NCBI GenBank assembly: GCA_963761985.1
Contig: CAVXIT010000003.1
Span: forward strand, 62,001 to 126,000
Length of the DNA: 64,000 bases
Direction of reading: 5' to 3'
Source: JACCTH01 sp963761985
GTDB lineage: Bacteria; Actinomycetota; Acidimicrobiia; Spongiisociales; ZC4RG35
The notes under the pieces were generated by a model, which saw only the letters and a program-made list of their open reading frames with translations, ran no database searches and had not been told where the DNA came from. Positions within the stretch are counted from its first letter, which is position 1, and every line of letters begins with the position of its first letter. A program made the position numbers and the translations under genes. Shown here one piece after another: positions 43,919-53,171 of the stretch.

Positions 43919-46242
43919 GACCGCTGCGGCTTCACCTCCACGGATTTGGGATCTTCTCCGGGCCGACGGAGATCGACTTCACCGACGTCGAATTGTTCGC
44001 CTTGACGGGTCCCACCGGCTCAGGGAAGACCACGATCCTCGACGGCATTTGTTTTGCGCTCTACGGCGCGGTCCCCCGACACGGTGAGGGGTCGGTTGCG
44101 CCAATTGTCAACCAGCAGATGAACGAGGCGACGGTCATGCTCAAGTTCTCTCTTGATGGGGCGACCTATTCGGTGGCGCGACGCGTCCGCCGATCAGGCA
44201 CGGGAGCGACCACCGGCGAGGCCAGCCTCGAACGCGACGGGGAAGTGCTCGCGGCCTCGGCGGGCAGTGTCACGGCTGCGCTCGAAAATCTCCTCGGGCT
44301 CGACTTTCGCCAGTTCACGACTTGTGTTCTCTTGCCTCAAGGCGAGTTCGCCCGCTTCCTCAACGAGCGCCCCGCCAAACGACAGGAGCTGCTTGGCGCC
44401 CTGCTCGATCTCGGGCTTTACGACATCATTGCCGGCCTTGCTAGCGGGCGTGGCAAGGAAGCGGAGGGAAAGCAGACGATCCTCACTCAACGATTGGCCG
44501 AACTTTCCCGCATCACCGAGACAGACCTCGAGTCGCTTCGCACCCGCCAAAAGGAATTGGAAGCGCTCAGCACGCGTCTCGGCAAATCCCTCGCCAATCT
44601 CGACCAGCTACGCGCTGCGGCTACTTTCGAACGGCAATCCCTGGAAGCAGTCGTTTCATCGCACGCTCTGTTGACCAGCGTCGAGCCCCCGAAGGGCTGG
44701 AAGGAAATTGGCCGGCTCGTTGCGCTGTTCACGGCGAAAAAGCTCGAGTCAGGCACCGAACAGGAGGCGGCCGCGCGGCTCTACACCGACTTGTCCGAGG
44801 TCGAACATCCCGCCCGCACCCAGATCGAGCGTTTTCTCCAGGCGCGCGCAGATCATTCGACGCTGGCCGAAAACTTGCCGGCGCTCTCGGCCGAGCTCGC
44901 GCAGCGACAAGCGGTGATGGTTGCTACGACGGAAACGCTGGTAGCTGCGGAGCGAGCCCACGAGGACGAGATCAACGCAGATCGGGCGGCTCACATCCGC
45001 GCTGGGCTCAAGGTGGGGGACCCCTGTCCGGTCTGCGGTGAGAAAATCACCAAATTGGCCCGCGGCAAGGCCAGCAGCCGGCTCGTTACGCAAACGAAGG
45101 CTCTGGAGAAAGCCAAGTCAGCCGCGACGGCGGCCGAGGTCCATCTGAAAGAATTCGCCACACAACTCGCCTTGGCCGAAGGGCGCCTCGGCGAGCTCGA
45201 GACTGAATTGGTCGACGTCGACTCAGTCGAGGTCCTCAGCCAGCAGCTCAAGGACATAGCCGACCACGAGGTCGCGCTTGGAGCGGCCCGGGCGAGATTG
45301 GCTGCAGCCCGCGTCGAGGTCGACCGAGTGGGCCAAGAAGCCGTCGAGATGGAGGCACGTCTCGGCCAGGTGCGCGAAGCGCTGAACTCGGTTTGGCCCC
45401 AGCTGTCATCGCTCGAGCCACCGCTCCTCGACCGGGCCCAGCCGGTTGAGGCGTGGGAGGAGATCATCGCCTGGCGGGACCAACGCATCCCTGTCCTTCA
45501 GGCCAGACGAGCCGAGGCCGAGAAGCGCGTCGCAGCCGCCGAGGCTGAGACGCGTGAGGCCGAAGAAGGTCTTCGGGCAGATCTGGCGGTGGCTGGTCTC
45601 GTATCTGACGTCACCGGCGCACGCGAGGCCGTCGCAGTGGCGCAAACGGACATCGCCACGGCCATTGCCCGGGTGGAGGAAGCGCACGAGGAAGCCGGAC
45701 GGGTCACCCAAGAACGCGACACGGCACTAGCGCAGCGGGACGTCGCGAAGAAGCTCGCGTCCGAGCTCGCGGCCAACAAGTTCAAGAAGTGGATCTTCGA
45801 CGAGATCTTTGCCGCGCTGGTGGCCGGCGCCAACCTTCGCCTTTCCGACCTCACCTCGGGCCAGTACGCGCTTGCCGTCACCAACAACGATTTCGAGGTG
45901 ATCGATCATTTCGCCGCCGACCACCGCCGGGGGATCAAGTCGCTCTCCGGAGGGGAAACTTTTCTGGTTTCACTGGCCCTGGCGGTGGCGCTTGCCGACG
46001 AGGTGGCAGCGACCGCCGGCAACCACGTTGCCCTCGACTCACTCTTCCTCGACGAAGGATTCGGAACGCTCGACAACGAATCGCTCGATGTCGTCGCGCG
46101 GGTTATCGCCGAACTTGGAGCAGCCGGGAAGACCGTTGGGATCGTGACTCATGTCGAAGAGCTCGCCGAGCAAATGCCGGTCAGATACGAGGTTCGACGA
46201 AGTGACAACTCCGCCACGGTGACTCAGGTAGGGATGGCATGA
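43915..46242 (+). CDS. sbcC: Rad50/SbcC family SMC-like ATPase with zinc hook
   Basis: Encodes 775 residues, shorter than the usual 1000-plus of E. coli SbcC and nearer to archaeal Rad50. Walker A lies in ALTGPTGSGKTTILDGI, the zinc hook CPVC is at about residue 371 between two coiled-coil arms, the signature is LSGGETFLVSLALAVALAD and Walker B LDSLFLDEGFGTLDNE. ATP binding joins two heads around DNA and controls the Mre11 nuclease. It overlaps both neighbours by ATGA. Confidence 0.94.
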   Translation: MRPLRLHLHGFGIFSGPTEIDFTDVELFALTGPTGSGKTTILDGICFALYGAVPRHGEGSVAPIVNQQMNEATVMLKFSLDGATYSVARRVRRSGTGATTGEASLERDGEVLAASAGSVTAALENLLGLDFRQFTTCVLLPQGEFARFLNERPAKRQELLGALLDLGLYDIIAGLASGRGKEAEGKQTILTQRLAELSRITETDLESLRTRQKELEALSTRLGKSLANLDQLRAAATFERQSLEAVVSSHALLTSVEPPKGWKEIGRLVALFTAKKLESGTEQEAAARLYTDLSEVEHPARTQIERFLQARADHSTLAENLPALSAELAQRQAVMVATTETLVAAERAHEDEINADRAAHIRAGLKVGDPCPVCGEKITKLARGKASSRLVTQTKALEKAKSAATAAEVHLKEFATQLALAEGRLGELETELVDVDSVEVLSQQLKDIADHEVALGAARARLAAARVEVDRVGQEAVEMEARLGQVREALNSVWPQLSSLEPPLLDRAQPVEAWEEIIAWRDQRIPVLQARRAEAEKRVAAAEAETREAEEGLRADLAVAGLVSDVTGAREAVAVAQTDIATAIARVEEAHEEAGRVTQERDTALAQRDVAKKLASELAANKFKKWIFDEIFAALVAGANLRLSDLTSGQYALAVTNNDFEVIDHFAADHRRGIKSLSGGETFLVSLALAVALADEVAATAGNHVALDSLFLDEGFGTLDNESLDVVARVIAELGAAGKTVGIVTHVEELAEQMPVRYEVRRSDNSATVTQVGMA

Positions 46243-47147
46243 AATTCTCGGTGCAGGCGTGGGCCGCCGAGTACGGACCGACCGCAGGTCTCGAACTAGC
46301 TGAGGGCGAGAGCATCGATGCCTCGGTCGAACTCGCAGAAGGCGAGTGGCGTCCGCTTGGGGTAAGGGCCGAGCCGGCGCCCGAAGCCCTGTTCGTCGAT
46401 GGGGTCAGACGCGTCGACGCCAACCTGTGGATCGAAGGTCCTGATGGTGTTGCTGTCCTCGCGCTGGCCGCGAGCTATGCCGCGGGCGCGGTCTTGAGTA
46501 ATCACAAGGCGGTGGTAGTCGGCGAGGAGGTGCGGAGAGGGATTTTCACCTCCGCGGCTAACGCGGAATCGGTGGCGACGCCCTATGGCCCTTATCAGGT
46601 CCATCTATCGGAAGGAGAGCTGGCGGAGACCCTGTGGCTCAGTCTCCAGGGTCAGATGTCCGTGCTTGAGGGATTGGTGGCAGCCGCTCATGCCGATGCC
46701 CCTCTGATAATCGTCGACGGACCTCTTTCGCATCGACGTCATGTTCCGGGAGCAGTCGGCTATATCAAGACCCAACACGTTCACTATCTCCCCGAGAAAC
46801 TGCGACCGATCCTGGGCGCCCTCGGGGCAGGCGAGCGCACTCCGATTTTTCTTATCGGTGGGGGAGCCTGGAATCGGCTCTCGTGGTACGCCAAGCTTCC
46901 CCTCAAGTCGTCGGGCGGCGTCGATGGGCTGATACGCGCCGAGGTGGCCGCGGGTGACGTCGTGTCCGCTCGCCGCGTTGCCGACGTCATGACAGCCACG
47001 ATCGTTCGCTTCGCCTCAGCGGCGCACAAAGACCCGCGCGCTCCGCAAAACCTCTATCCGATCGGTGGGCTCGAACGGCGCCTTCGCCATCGACTCGGGA
47101 ATCGGGATCTGCTGGTGCGGGGCCTGCGCCGGCTCGCTGCTAGTTAA
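46239..47147 (+). CDS. nurA: NurA family 5'-3' nuclease
   Basis: Encodes 302 residues. EALFVDGVRRVDANLWI supplies the first metal-binding Asp of the NurA domain. Later parts include APLIIVDGPLSHRR (second acidic motif) and the C-terminal QNLYPIGGLERRLRHRLG. NurA resects the 5' strand of DNA ends when driven by HerA. Its overlap with rad50 and the operon position make the call firmer than the sequence alone. MaoC follows after nine bases. Confidence 0.85.
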   Translation: MKFSVQAWAAEYGPTAGLELAEGESIDASVELAEGEWRPLGVRAEPAPEALFVDGVRRVDANLWIEGPDGVAVLALAASYAAGAVLSNHKAVVVGEEVRRGIFTSAANAESVATPYGPYQVHLSEGELAETLWLSLQGQMSVLEGLVAAAHADAPLIIVDGPLSHRRHVPGAVGYIKTQHVHYLPEKLRPILGALGAGERTPIFLIGGGAWNRLSWYAKLPLKSSGGVDGLIRAEVAAGDVVSARRVADVMTATIVRFASAAHKDPRAPQNLYPIGGLERRLRHRLGNRDLLVRGLRRLAAS

Positions 47148-47156
47148 GGTCGCCGC

Positions 47157-47603
47157 ATGTTTGGGTCGATTTCGGAACTCGACGATGCCGTCGGGACTCA
47201 CCTCGGCTACTCGGATTGGATCGAGATCACTCAGGAGCGCATCAACCTGTTTGCCGAGGCGACGAGTGATCACCAGTGGATCCACGTCGACCCCGAAAGA
47301 GCGGCCTCGGGGCCATTCGGCACCACGATCGCTCATGGCTATCTAACTCTGTCTTTGGCGGTTCCGGCGACCGAGCAACTGCTCAAGGTCGAAGGATCGC
47401 AAATGGGGATCAACTACGGAGCCAACAAGGTGCGATTCATCTCGCCGGTGCCGGTCGGTTCTCGGGTGAGGGCGGGAGCAGCCGTCGCCGCCGTGGAGGA
47501 CTTTGGCGGCGGAAGGGCAGTCACCCTTGATGTCATTTTCGAAATCGACGGAACCGAAAAGCCGGCTTGCGTTGCCCAGGTGATATTCCGGATCTACGGC
47601 TAG
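47157..47603 (+). CDS. MaoC-like (R)-specific enoyl-CoA hydratase family protein
   Basis: Encodes 148 residues with a single hot-dog fold. FAEATSDHQWIHVDPERA holds the hydratase Asp-His pair (D-x-x-x-x-H), with TIAHGYLTLSL as the next family motif and GANKVRFISPVPVGSRVR as the third. It closely follows the form of mycobacterial HtdZ-like proteins. It should hydrate trans-2-enoyl-CoA. It is probably co-transcribed with nurA, though the functions seem unrelated. It overlaps the end of gpsA by four bases. Confidence 0.9.
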   Translation: MFGSISELDDAVGTHLGYSDWIEITQERINLFAEATSDHQWIHVDPERAASGPFGTTIAHGYLTLSLAVPATEQLLKVEGSQMGINYGANKVRFISPVPVGSRVRAGAAVAAVEDFGGGRAVTLDVIFEIDGTEKPACVAQVIFRIYG

Positions 47604-48595
47604 CTCTCAGCTTTCGAGGCGCGAGTCATCAAACTCATCACGGCTTGACGCGGGTGATGACCCTCATAGAGGACTTTTCCAACCTGCTCGGCAATCGGCA
47701 TTTCGACTGCAGCTCTTGCGGCGAGTTCGAGGACTGCCTTGGTGGTTTTGATCCCCTCGGCGACCATGTTCATCTCGCCCGTTATCTCGTTTAGTTTCCT
47801 GCCGGCGGCCAGACCGACTCCGACCCGGTGGTTGCGGCTCTGCGTTGACGTGCAGGTGGCGATGAGATCGCCCATCCCGGCGAGCCCGGCGAAGGTCGCC
47901 GGAGTGCCACCGAGTGCTACGCCGAGCCGGGTCAATTCCGCCAGGGCGCGGGTGATGAGAGCGGCGCGGGTGTTGTCACCGAAGCCGAGCCCCGTTGACA
48001 TGCCGGCGGCGATCGCCATGACGTTCTTCAGGCTGCCTGCCAGCTCACAACCAACCACGTCGTCGTTGGTGTAGATCCGAAAGGTGGGGCCGCTGAACGT
48101 GGCCTGAACGAGGGTCGCCGCGGTTTCGTCCTTCATCGCCACCACTGCCGCGGTAGGGCTCCCGGCCATGACTTCTGCAGCAAGGTTGGGACCGGTGAGA
48201 ACCCCAACTCGATCGGGGTCGTGATCGGAGAACCCGGTCGCAATCAACTCCGTCATCCGCTGGAGCGAGTCGACCTCGATGCCTTTGGTGAGCGAAATCA
48301 CCGGGACGTCTGGGCGAATTGCTCCGATTTCCTCGATGACTTGACGGAATCCATGTGAGGGAACCGCCACCGCCAGAATCGTCGCACCCGCGACAGCCTC
48401 GGCAAGATCCGAAGTAGAACGCAATCCAAACGGGAGACGCACTCCTGGTAGATAGTCCGGATTCTCGGCCCGGGTGTTGATCGCCTCGGCGAGTTCAGGC
48501 CGGCGGGCCCACAATGTCACGGCGTGCTGTCGGGCTGCGAGCGCCGCGACCGAGGTGCCCCATGACCCGGCTCCGATTACCGCGACTTGTTCCAT
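47600..48595 (-). CDS. gpsA: NAD(P)-dependent glycerol-3-phosphate dehydrogenase
   Basis: Encodes 331 residues from ATG 48595; the frame upstream is antisense to ychF. The dinucleotide site is VAVIGAGSWGTSVAAL, followed by VAVPSHGFR and VISLTKGIEVD. GPNLAAEV carries the substrate-binding Asn, and ELAGSLKNVMAIAAGM the catalytic Lys. ATFAGLAGMGDLIATCTS closes the family pattern. It reduces dihydroxyacetone phosphate to glycerol-3-phosphate for phospholipid synthesis. Confidence 0.96.
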   Translation of the reverse strand: MEQVAVIGAGSWGTSVAALAARQHAVTLWARRPELAEAINTRAENPDYLPGVRLPFGLRSTSDLAEAVAGATILAVAVPSHGFRQVIEEIGAIRPDVPVISLTKGIEVDSLQRMTELIATGFSDHDPDRVGVLTGPNLAAEVMAGSPTAAVVAMKDETAATLVQATFSGPTFRIYTNDDVVGCELAGSLKNVMAIAAGMSTGLGFGDNTRAALITRALAELTRLGVALGGTPATFAGLAGMGDLIATCTSTQSRNHRVGVGLAAGRKLNEITGEMNMVAEGIKTTKAVLELAARAAVEMPIAEQVGKVLYEGHHPRQAVMSLMTRASKAES

Positions 48596-48662
48596 GGAGG
48601 GCCAAGGTAATTGACACTGCCCGGACCGGGTTGTCTCGATGTCAGCCACAATGCCCGGCTCT

Positions 48663-49736
48663 ATGGCACGCCTCGGAATCGTCGGCTTCACGAACTCGGG
48701 CAAAACGACACTCTTCAACGCTCTGACCGGCCTCGACATGCCTACTGCCGCTCATCCTTACAGCACGCTTGAGCCGAATGTCGGCGTGGCCCGGGTCCCC
48801 GACGCGCAGCTCGCGCGGGTTGCTGAATTGGAGGGATCGGCCAAGGTCGTGGAGGCGACTCTCGAATTGATCGACCTCCCGGCCATGACCAAGTCCGGTT
48901 CTGGAACCTCAGGCCATCACCTGGCTCGATTGCGCGACGTCGAAGCCGTAGCTGTGACGCTGCGTGCATTTGGTGACCCATCCGTTCCCGATGACGGAGT
49001 CGGAACCGATCCCGTCGCTCAAGCGGAGGAGCTGTTGTTGGAACTGGCTGTGGCCGACCACGACGTTTTCTCGCGGAAGCGAGAACGGCTGGCTAAAGAA
49101 GCCAGCGCTGACAAGACGAAACTCGGCGCTGCCGCCGCAGTTGCCGAGGCCACAGAGGTGCTCGCCGGAGGGGAAGCGCTCCGTTTGCGGGATTGGACCG
49201 AGGAGGCTCTGGCTGCGTTTCGAGATCTGGTTCCACTCACACTCAAGCCGATGGTGTGGGTGATCAACGTCGACGAGGACACAACCGAAACCGAGTCTTT
49301 GACGACGGCTTTGCGATCGGTCGTCCCGGCAGGGGACGAAGTTGTTGTCATTAGCGCCAAGCTCGAAGCTGAAGGAGCACAGTTGTCGGCGATTGAGCGT
49401 GCCGAGCTTTTCGAGGGGCTCGGCCTCGGTGAGGGTGCGCTCGCTCTGATGGTCAGGGCGACCTACCTGAGCTTGGGGCTGATCTCCTTTTATACCGTCG
49501 GTCCCAAGGAGTCGCGCGCCTGGACGGTGCGAGCCGGGGCTCTAGCTCCGGAGGCAGCCGGAAAGATTCACTCGGATCTCGAACGCGGGTTCATTCGTGC
49601 CGAGGTTGCGTCGATCGAAACGGTTATTGCGGCCGGTGGTTGGGACGAGGCAAAACGCGCCGGTGAGGTCAGAGTTGAGGGAAAGAACTATCAGGTCATT
49701 CCCGGCGATGTGCTGCTGATCCGCTTCTCGGTATGA
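48663..49736 (+). CDS. ychF: YchF/OLA1 family ATP/GTP-binding protein
   Basis: Encodes 357 residues from ATG 48663. G1 reads IVGFTNSGKTTLFN (GFPNVGKST in most YchF proteins), followed by HPYSTLEPNVGV and a G3-like LIDLPAM. The C-terminal TGS-like domain is clear: LISFYTVGPKESRAWTVRAG, KIHSDLERGFIRAEV and YQVIPGDVLLIRF. YchF binds ribosomes and prefers ATP. The G1 variant (TNSGKTT) and a shorter middle region are unlike typical bacterial YchF, so it may be a divergent subfamily. Confidence 0.9.
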   Translation: MARLGIVGFTNSGKTTLFNALTGLDMPTAAHPYSTLEPNVGVARVPDAQLARVAELEGSAKVVEATLELIDLPAMTKSGSGTSGHHLARLRDVEAVAVTLRAFGDPSVPDDGVGTDPVAQAEELLLELAVADHDVFSRKRERLAKEASADKTKLGAAAAVAEATEVLAGGEALRLRDWTEEALAAFRDLVPLTLKPMVWVINVDEDTTETESLTTALRSVVPAGDEVVVISAKLEAEGAQLSAIERAELFEGLGLGEGALALMVRATYLSLGLISFYTVGPKESRAWTVRAGALAPEAAGKIHSDLERGFIRAEVASIETVIAAGGWDEAKRAGEVRVEGKNYQVIPGDVLLIRFSV

Positions 49737-49744
49737 GTCCTGCC

Positions 49745-49803
49745 TTGCCAGCAAGTTGCCAAGCAAATTGCCGGGTGAATTGCCGAATGAATTGCCAAGT
49801 GAA
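49745..49803. repeat. 12-bp tandem repeat array
   Basis: TTGCC recurs at 49745, 49756, 49768, 49780 and 49792 in units such as TTGCCGGGTGAA, TTGCCGAATGAA and TTGCCAAGTGAA. The first unit is 11 bases, the others 12. It begins eight bases after ychF. Confidence 0.85.
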
Positions 49804-49849
49804 TTGATTGTCAAGACAGCCGCCGCGTATGATCCGAGCTGGCCGCATG

Positions 49850-50054
49850 GTGCCCCCACACCGAGCGGCGTAACCCCACGACAGGGTTTTGAGCGGGAAC
49901 CCCCCTGGCGCCCGCCCGATGGAGTCCCTGTCGAGCCCTTCGCGAGAAGGGCGGGCGGGGCTCCGGTTCCCCCCTTGCCGGAGCCCCGCACACCTTTCGG
50001 ACGCGTGTGTCCACAAGATCAGTTTGTTTGCGCCTCCCTCGGTTAGCCTTGTGG
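49850..50054. other. GC-rich stretch with several strong hairpins, possible structured RNA or terminator region
   Basis: This non-coding stretch holds a perfect 10-bp stem (49957-49966 with 49978-49987), a 7-bp stem with loop GCGA (49935-49941 with 49946-49952), a competing pairing GCCCGCCC/GGGCGGGC (49910-49917 with 49949-49956), and CCACAAG/CTTGTGG (50011-50017 with 50048-50054). It does not match tmRNA, SRP RNA or 6S RNA as far as I can tell. It may end ychF transcription or be a small RNA. Confidence 0.4.
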
Positions 50055-50064
50055 TGCTTTAGAT

Positions 50065-50170
50065 CCGAATGGGAGAGACCTCCCAAATTGAATCGATTGA
50101 TTCTTGACTTGGGGAGGTCGCCGAAGGGGCAACTGCTCCCCGCAATCTCTCAGGCCGAAGGACCATTCGG
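50065..50170 (+). promoter_or_regulatory. Glycine riboswitch (single aptamer) controlling gcvP
   Basis: Helix P1 is CCGAAT (50065-50070) with ATTCGG (50165-50170). Inside it are GGGAGAG, a long first arm (GACCTCC/GGGAGGT-type pairing), the core CGCCGAAGGGGCAA at about 50119-50132, and CTCTCAGGCCGAAGGAC at 50147-50163. These are the conserved glycine aptamer motifs. It lies about 55 bases before the gcvP start, where glycine would turn expression on. Confidence 0.92.
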
Positions 50171-50224
50171 TGAGGCGAGGCTGAAGGCATGAGGCCGACA
50201 GTCGGGGAAAGAAGGGATGAGCGA

Positions 50225-53056
50225 ATGGAGTTGCTCACCGAGTTTTCCCGACGACACATCGGTCCTCGACCGGCCGACGTGCAAAAAATGCTGGCCGAGA
50301 TCGGTGCCGCCTCGCTGGACGATCTCATCGCCCAGACCGTGCCCGGTTCGATTCGCTCGAGCGACGATCTCTTGCTCGACCCACCGCTTACCGAGCCCGA
50401 GGCGCTCGATGAACTCCGGCGGCTTGCGCGTGAGAACCAGGTGCTCACGTCGATGATCGGTCTCGGCTATTACGACACCTACACCCCGGCGGTCATCCGA
50501 CGCAATGTTCTCGAAAACCCTGCCTGGTACACCGCCTATACGCCCTATCAACCCGAGATCTCTCAGGGCCGGCTCGAGGTGCTACTGACCTATCAAACGA
50601 TGGTGTCGGACCTCACCGGATTGGATCTCGCCAACGCCTCCTTGCTCGACGAGGGGACCGCGGCAGCCGAAGCGATGACCATGTGCCGCCGTCTGGCCGG
50701 GGCCGCATCCGAGTCCACAGTCTTTTGGGTAGACAGCGATTGCAACCCTCAGACCATCGCGGTCTTGACCACGAGGGCGGAGCCGGTTGGCGTGGAGGTC
50801 CGGGTTGCCCATCCCCACGAATTCGACCTGTCCGATGCATTTGGCATCCTTCTCGCCTACCCGGGCTCGTCCGGCGAGATTGCCGACCATCAGGCAACCG
50901 TCCAGGAGGCCCACAAGGCGGGCGCGCTGGTTGCCGTCGTCACCGATCTCCTTGCCCTCACTTTGCTTCCCCCGCCCGGATCCTGGGGCGCCGACATCGC
51001 GGTGGGTTCGTCGCAGCGCTTCGGGGTCCCGATGGGATTTGGCGGACCACACGCCGCTTTCATCTCCACCAGAGACTCGTTGGTGCGAGCGCTGCCTGGC
51101 CGATTGGTTGGTGCGGCAAAAGACCGGGCGGGGCGCACGGCCTTTCGTCTCGCCCTTCAGACCCGAGAACAGCACATTCGACGAGAACGAGCCACTTCCA
51201 ACGTCTGCACTGCCCAGGTGCTGCTGGCGGTGATGGCGGCGCTATACGCGTGCTGGCATGGCCCTGAAGGCCTGGTCGCGATTGCCCGCACGATCCATCA
51301 TCTTGCCGGCCGCCTGGTCGCCTCCCTGCGGAGTGCAGGTCTTGAAGTCGAGAACAGCCAATGGTTTGACACCATCACCGTCCGGGCCGAAGGGAGGGCC
51401 GATGAAATTGTGACCTCGGCTCGCGCAAGCGGAATCAACTTGCGCCGCGTCGACCCCGACCGGGTCGCCATCTCTTTCGACGAGACCCATGGCGATGACG
51501 ATCTCGAGCGGTTGGCCACGATTTTCGATATTGACCTCGTCGACCGCGCCGAATCCGGAATCCATGACTTCAGGCAAGGAGAGTTTCTGACTCACGAGGT
51601 CTTTCACCGCTACCGCTCCGAGCACGAGATGCTGCGCTATCTGCGCCGTTTGGCCGAGCGTGACCTTGCGCTTGACCGGACGATGATCCCGCTGGGCTCA
51701 TGCACCATGAAACTGAATGCCACCACGGAGATGCTCCCGATCACGATGGAAGGTTTTGCGCGGATGCATCCCTTCGCCCCCTCGGAGCAAACGGCCGGGT
51801 ATCGCCACCTCATCTCTGAGTTGGAGTCCTATCTCGAGGAGATAACTGGCTACGCCAAAGTCTCGCTGCAACCGAACGCCGGCTCCCAGGGCGAGCTCGC
51901 CGGTCTTTTGGCCATCAAGGCCTATCACCGATCCCGCGGGGACAACGAACGCAACCTCTGTCTGATCCCCTCCTCCGCGCATGGGACCAACGCCGCTTCG
52001 GCGGTGATGGCCGGCATGCGGGTTCTGGTCGTCGCTTGCGACAAAGATGGCAACGTTGATCTCACCGATCTCGAAGAAAAAGCTGCGGCCAACGCTGAAC
52101 GACTGGCGGCGGCGATGGTGACCTACCCGTCGACACATGGGGTCTTCGAGGAGGGCATCACCAGACTCTGCGAGATCGTCCATCAACACGGAGGTCAGGT
52201 CTACGTCGATGGGGCCAACCTCAATGCGCTCGTTGGGCTGGCGCGGCCCGGCCGCTTTGGCGCCGACGTCTCCCATCTCAACCTCCACAAGACTTTCACC
52301 ATCCCTCACGGTGGGGGCGGTCCCGGGGTCGGACCGATCGGGGTTGGTGCCCATCTCGTCCCGTTTCTCCCCAACCATCCTTTGGTCGAAGGCGCCGGAC
52401 CGGATACGGGGATCGGACCGATCTCGTCTGCCCCGTGGGGCTCGGCCGGGATACTGCCGATCCCATACACCTACATCAGGCTCATGGGGGCGGCGGGGCT
52501 CCGCCGGGCAACCGAGGTGGCGATTCTCAACGCCAACTACCTTGCCCAGAAACTGCATCCCCACTTTCCCGTGCTTTACACCGGGCGGGGGGAGCGGGTT
52601 GCCCACGAATGCATCCTCGACCTACGCCCGATCGCCAAGACCACCGGCATAACTGCCGAGGACGTGACCAAGCGTCTCGCCGACTACGGGTTTCATGCTC
52701 CGACCTTGAGCTTTCCCGTTCCTGGCACGTTGATGATCGAGCCGACCGAGAGCGAGTCGCTCGAGGAGCTGGACCGTTTCTGTGAGGCAATGATCGCAAT
52801 CCGAGCAGAGATTGCAAGAGTCGAAAACGGGGAGTGGACCGAGGCTGACAACCCCTTGCGCAACGCACCCCACACGGCTGAGGACGTCGTCGACGATAAG
52901 TGGGAGAGGCCCTACTCCCGCGAGTTGGCGGCTTTCCCGGTTGAGCGACTACGTCGGGGCAAATACTGGCCGCCGGTGTCCCGAATCGATCAGGCAGGCG
53001 GGGACCGAAACCTGATCTGTGCGTGCCCGCCACTGTCGGAGTACAGCCCGGATTGA
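50225..53056 (+). CDS. gcvP: Glycine dehydrogenase (decarboxylating), single-chain P-protein
   Basis: Encodes 943 residues from ATG 50225, which gives LTEFSRRHIGP; AAGAAGGG lies about nine bases upstream, while ATG 50189 has poorer spacing. The N-terminal half contains TAYTPYQPEISQGRLE and NASLLDEGTAAAEAM, and the C-terminal half SHLNLHKTFTIPHGGGGPG with the pyridoxal-phosphate Lys. The two halves of split P-proteins are fused here. It releases CO2 from glycine and passes the aminomethyl group to lipoyl-GcvH. GcvT and GcvH are not in the window. Confidence 0.97.
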   Translation: MELLTEFSRRHIGPRPADVQKMLAEIGAASLDDLIAQTVPGSIRSSDDLLLDPPLTEPEALDELRRLARENQVLTSMIGLGYYDTYTPAVIRRNVLENPAWYTAYTPYQPEISQGRLEVLLTYQTMVSDLTGLDLANASLLDEGTAAAEAMTMCRRLAGAASESTVFWVDSDCNPQTIAVLTTRAEPVGVEVRVAHPHEFDLSDAFGILLAYPGSSGEIADHQATVQEAHKAGALVAVVTDLLALTLLPPPGSWGADIAVGSSQRFGVPMGFGGPHAAFISTRDSLVRALPGRLVGAAKDRAGRTAFRLALQTREQHIRRERATSNVCTAQVLLAVMAALYACWHGPEGLVAIARTIHHLAGRLVASLRSAGLEVENSQWFDTITVRAEGRADEIVTSARASGINLRRVDPDRVAISFDETHGDDDLERLATIFDIDLVDRAESGIHDFRQGEFLTHEVFHRYRSEHEMLRYLRRLAERDLALDRTMIPLGSCTMKLNATTEMLPITMEGFARMHPFAPSEQTAGYRHLISELESYLEEITGYAKVSLQPNAGSQGELAGLLAIKAYHRSRGDNERNLCLIPSSAHGTNAASAVMAGMRVLVVACDKDGNVDLTDLEEKAAANAERLAAAMVTYPSTHGVFEEGITRLCEIVHQHGGQVYVDGANLNALVGLARPGRFGADVSHLNLHKTFTIPHGGGGPGVGPIGVGAHLVPFLPNHPLVEGAGPDTGIGPISSAPWGSAGILPIPYTYIRLMGAAGLRRATEVAILNANYLAQKLHPHFPVLYTGRGERVAHECILDLRPIAKTTGITAEDVTKRLADYGFHAPTLSFPVPGTLMIEPTESESLEELDRFCEAMIAIRAEIARVENGEWTEADNPLRNAPHTAEDVVDDKWERPYSRELAAFPVERLRRGKYWPPVSRIDQAGGDRNLICACPPLSEYSPD

Positions 53057-53100
53057 GCCGGTTTTCCCTGTTATAAGGCTCGGACCTCATTCTTGCTTGA

Positions 53101-53124
53101 CGATCCCCTACAGCGGTGGGATCG
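53101..53124 (+). terminator. Hairpin after gcvP
   Basis: CGATCCC (53101-53107) pairs with GGGATCG (53118-53124) around a 10-base loop, 45 bases after the gcvP stop. There is no T-run directly after it. The rest of the 53057-53171 gap shows nothing else I can name. Confidence 0.4.
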
Positions 53125-53171
53125 TGATTCCGATTGAGTACTAGTCCTGACGGTTTTTCCGAGAGGATTGC

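Noticed and set aside
49745..49803. Possible CRISPR array
   Set aside because: The units are contiguous 12-mers without spacers, and there are no cas genes; the heptad arrays fail for the same reason.
49850..50054. Candidate tmRNA, SRP RNA or 6S RNA
   Set aside because: I found none of the conserved tmRNA ends, SRP Alu/S-domain loops or 6S-like bubble; only unassigned hairpins remain.
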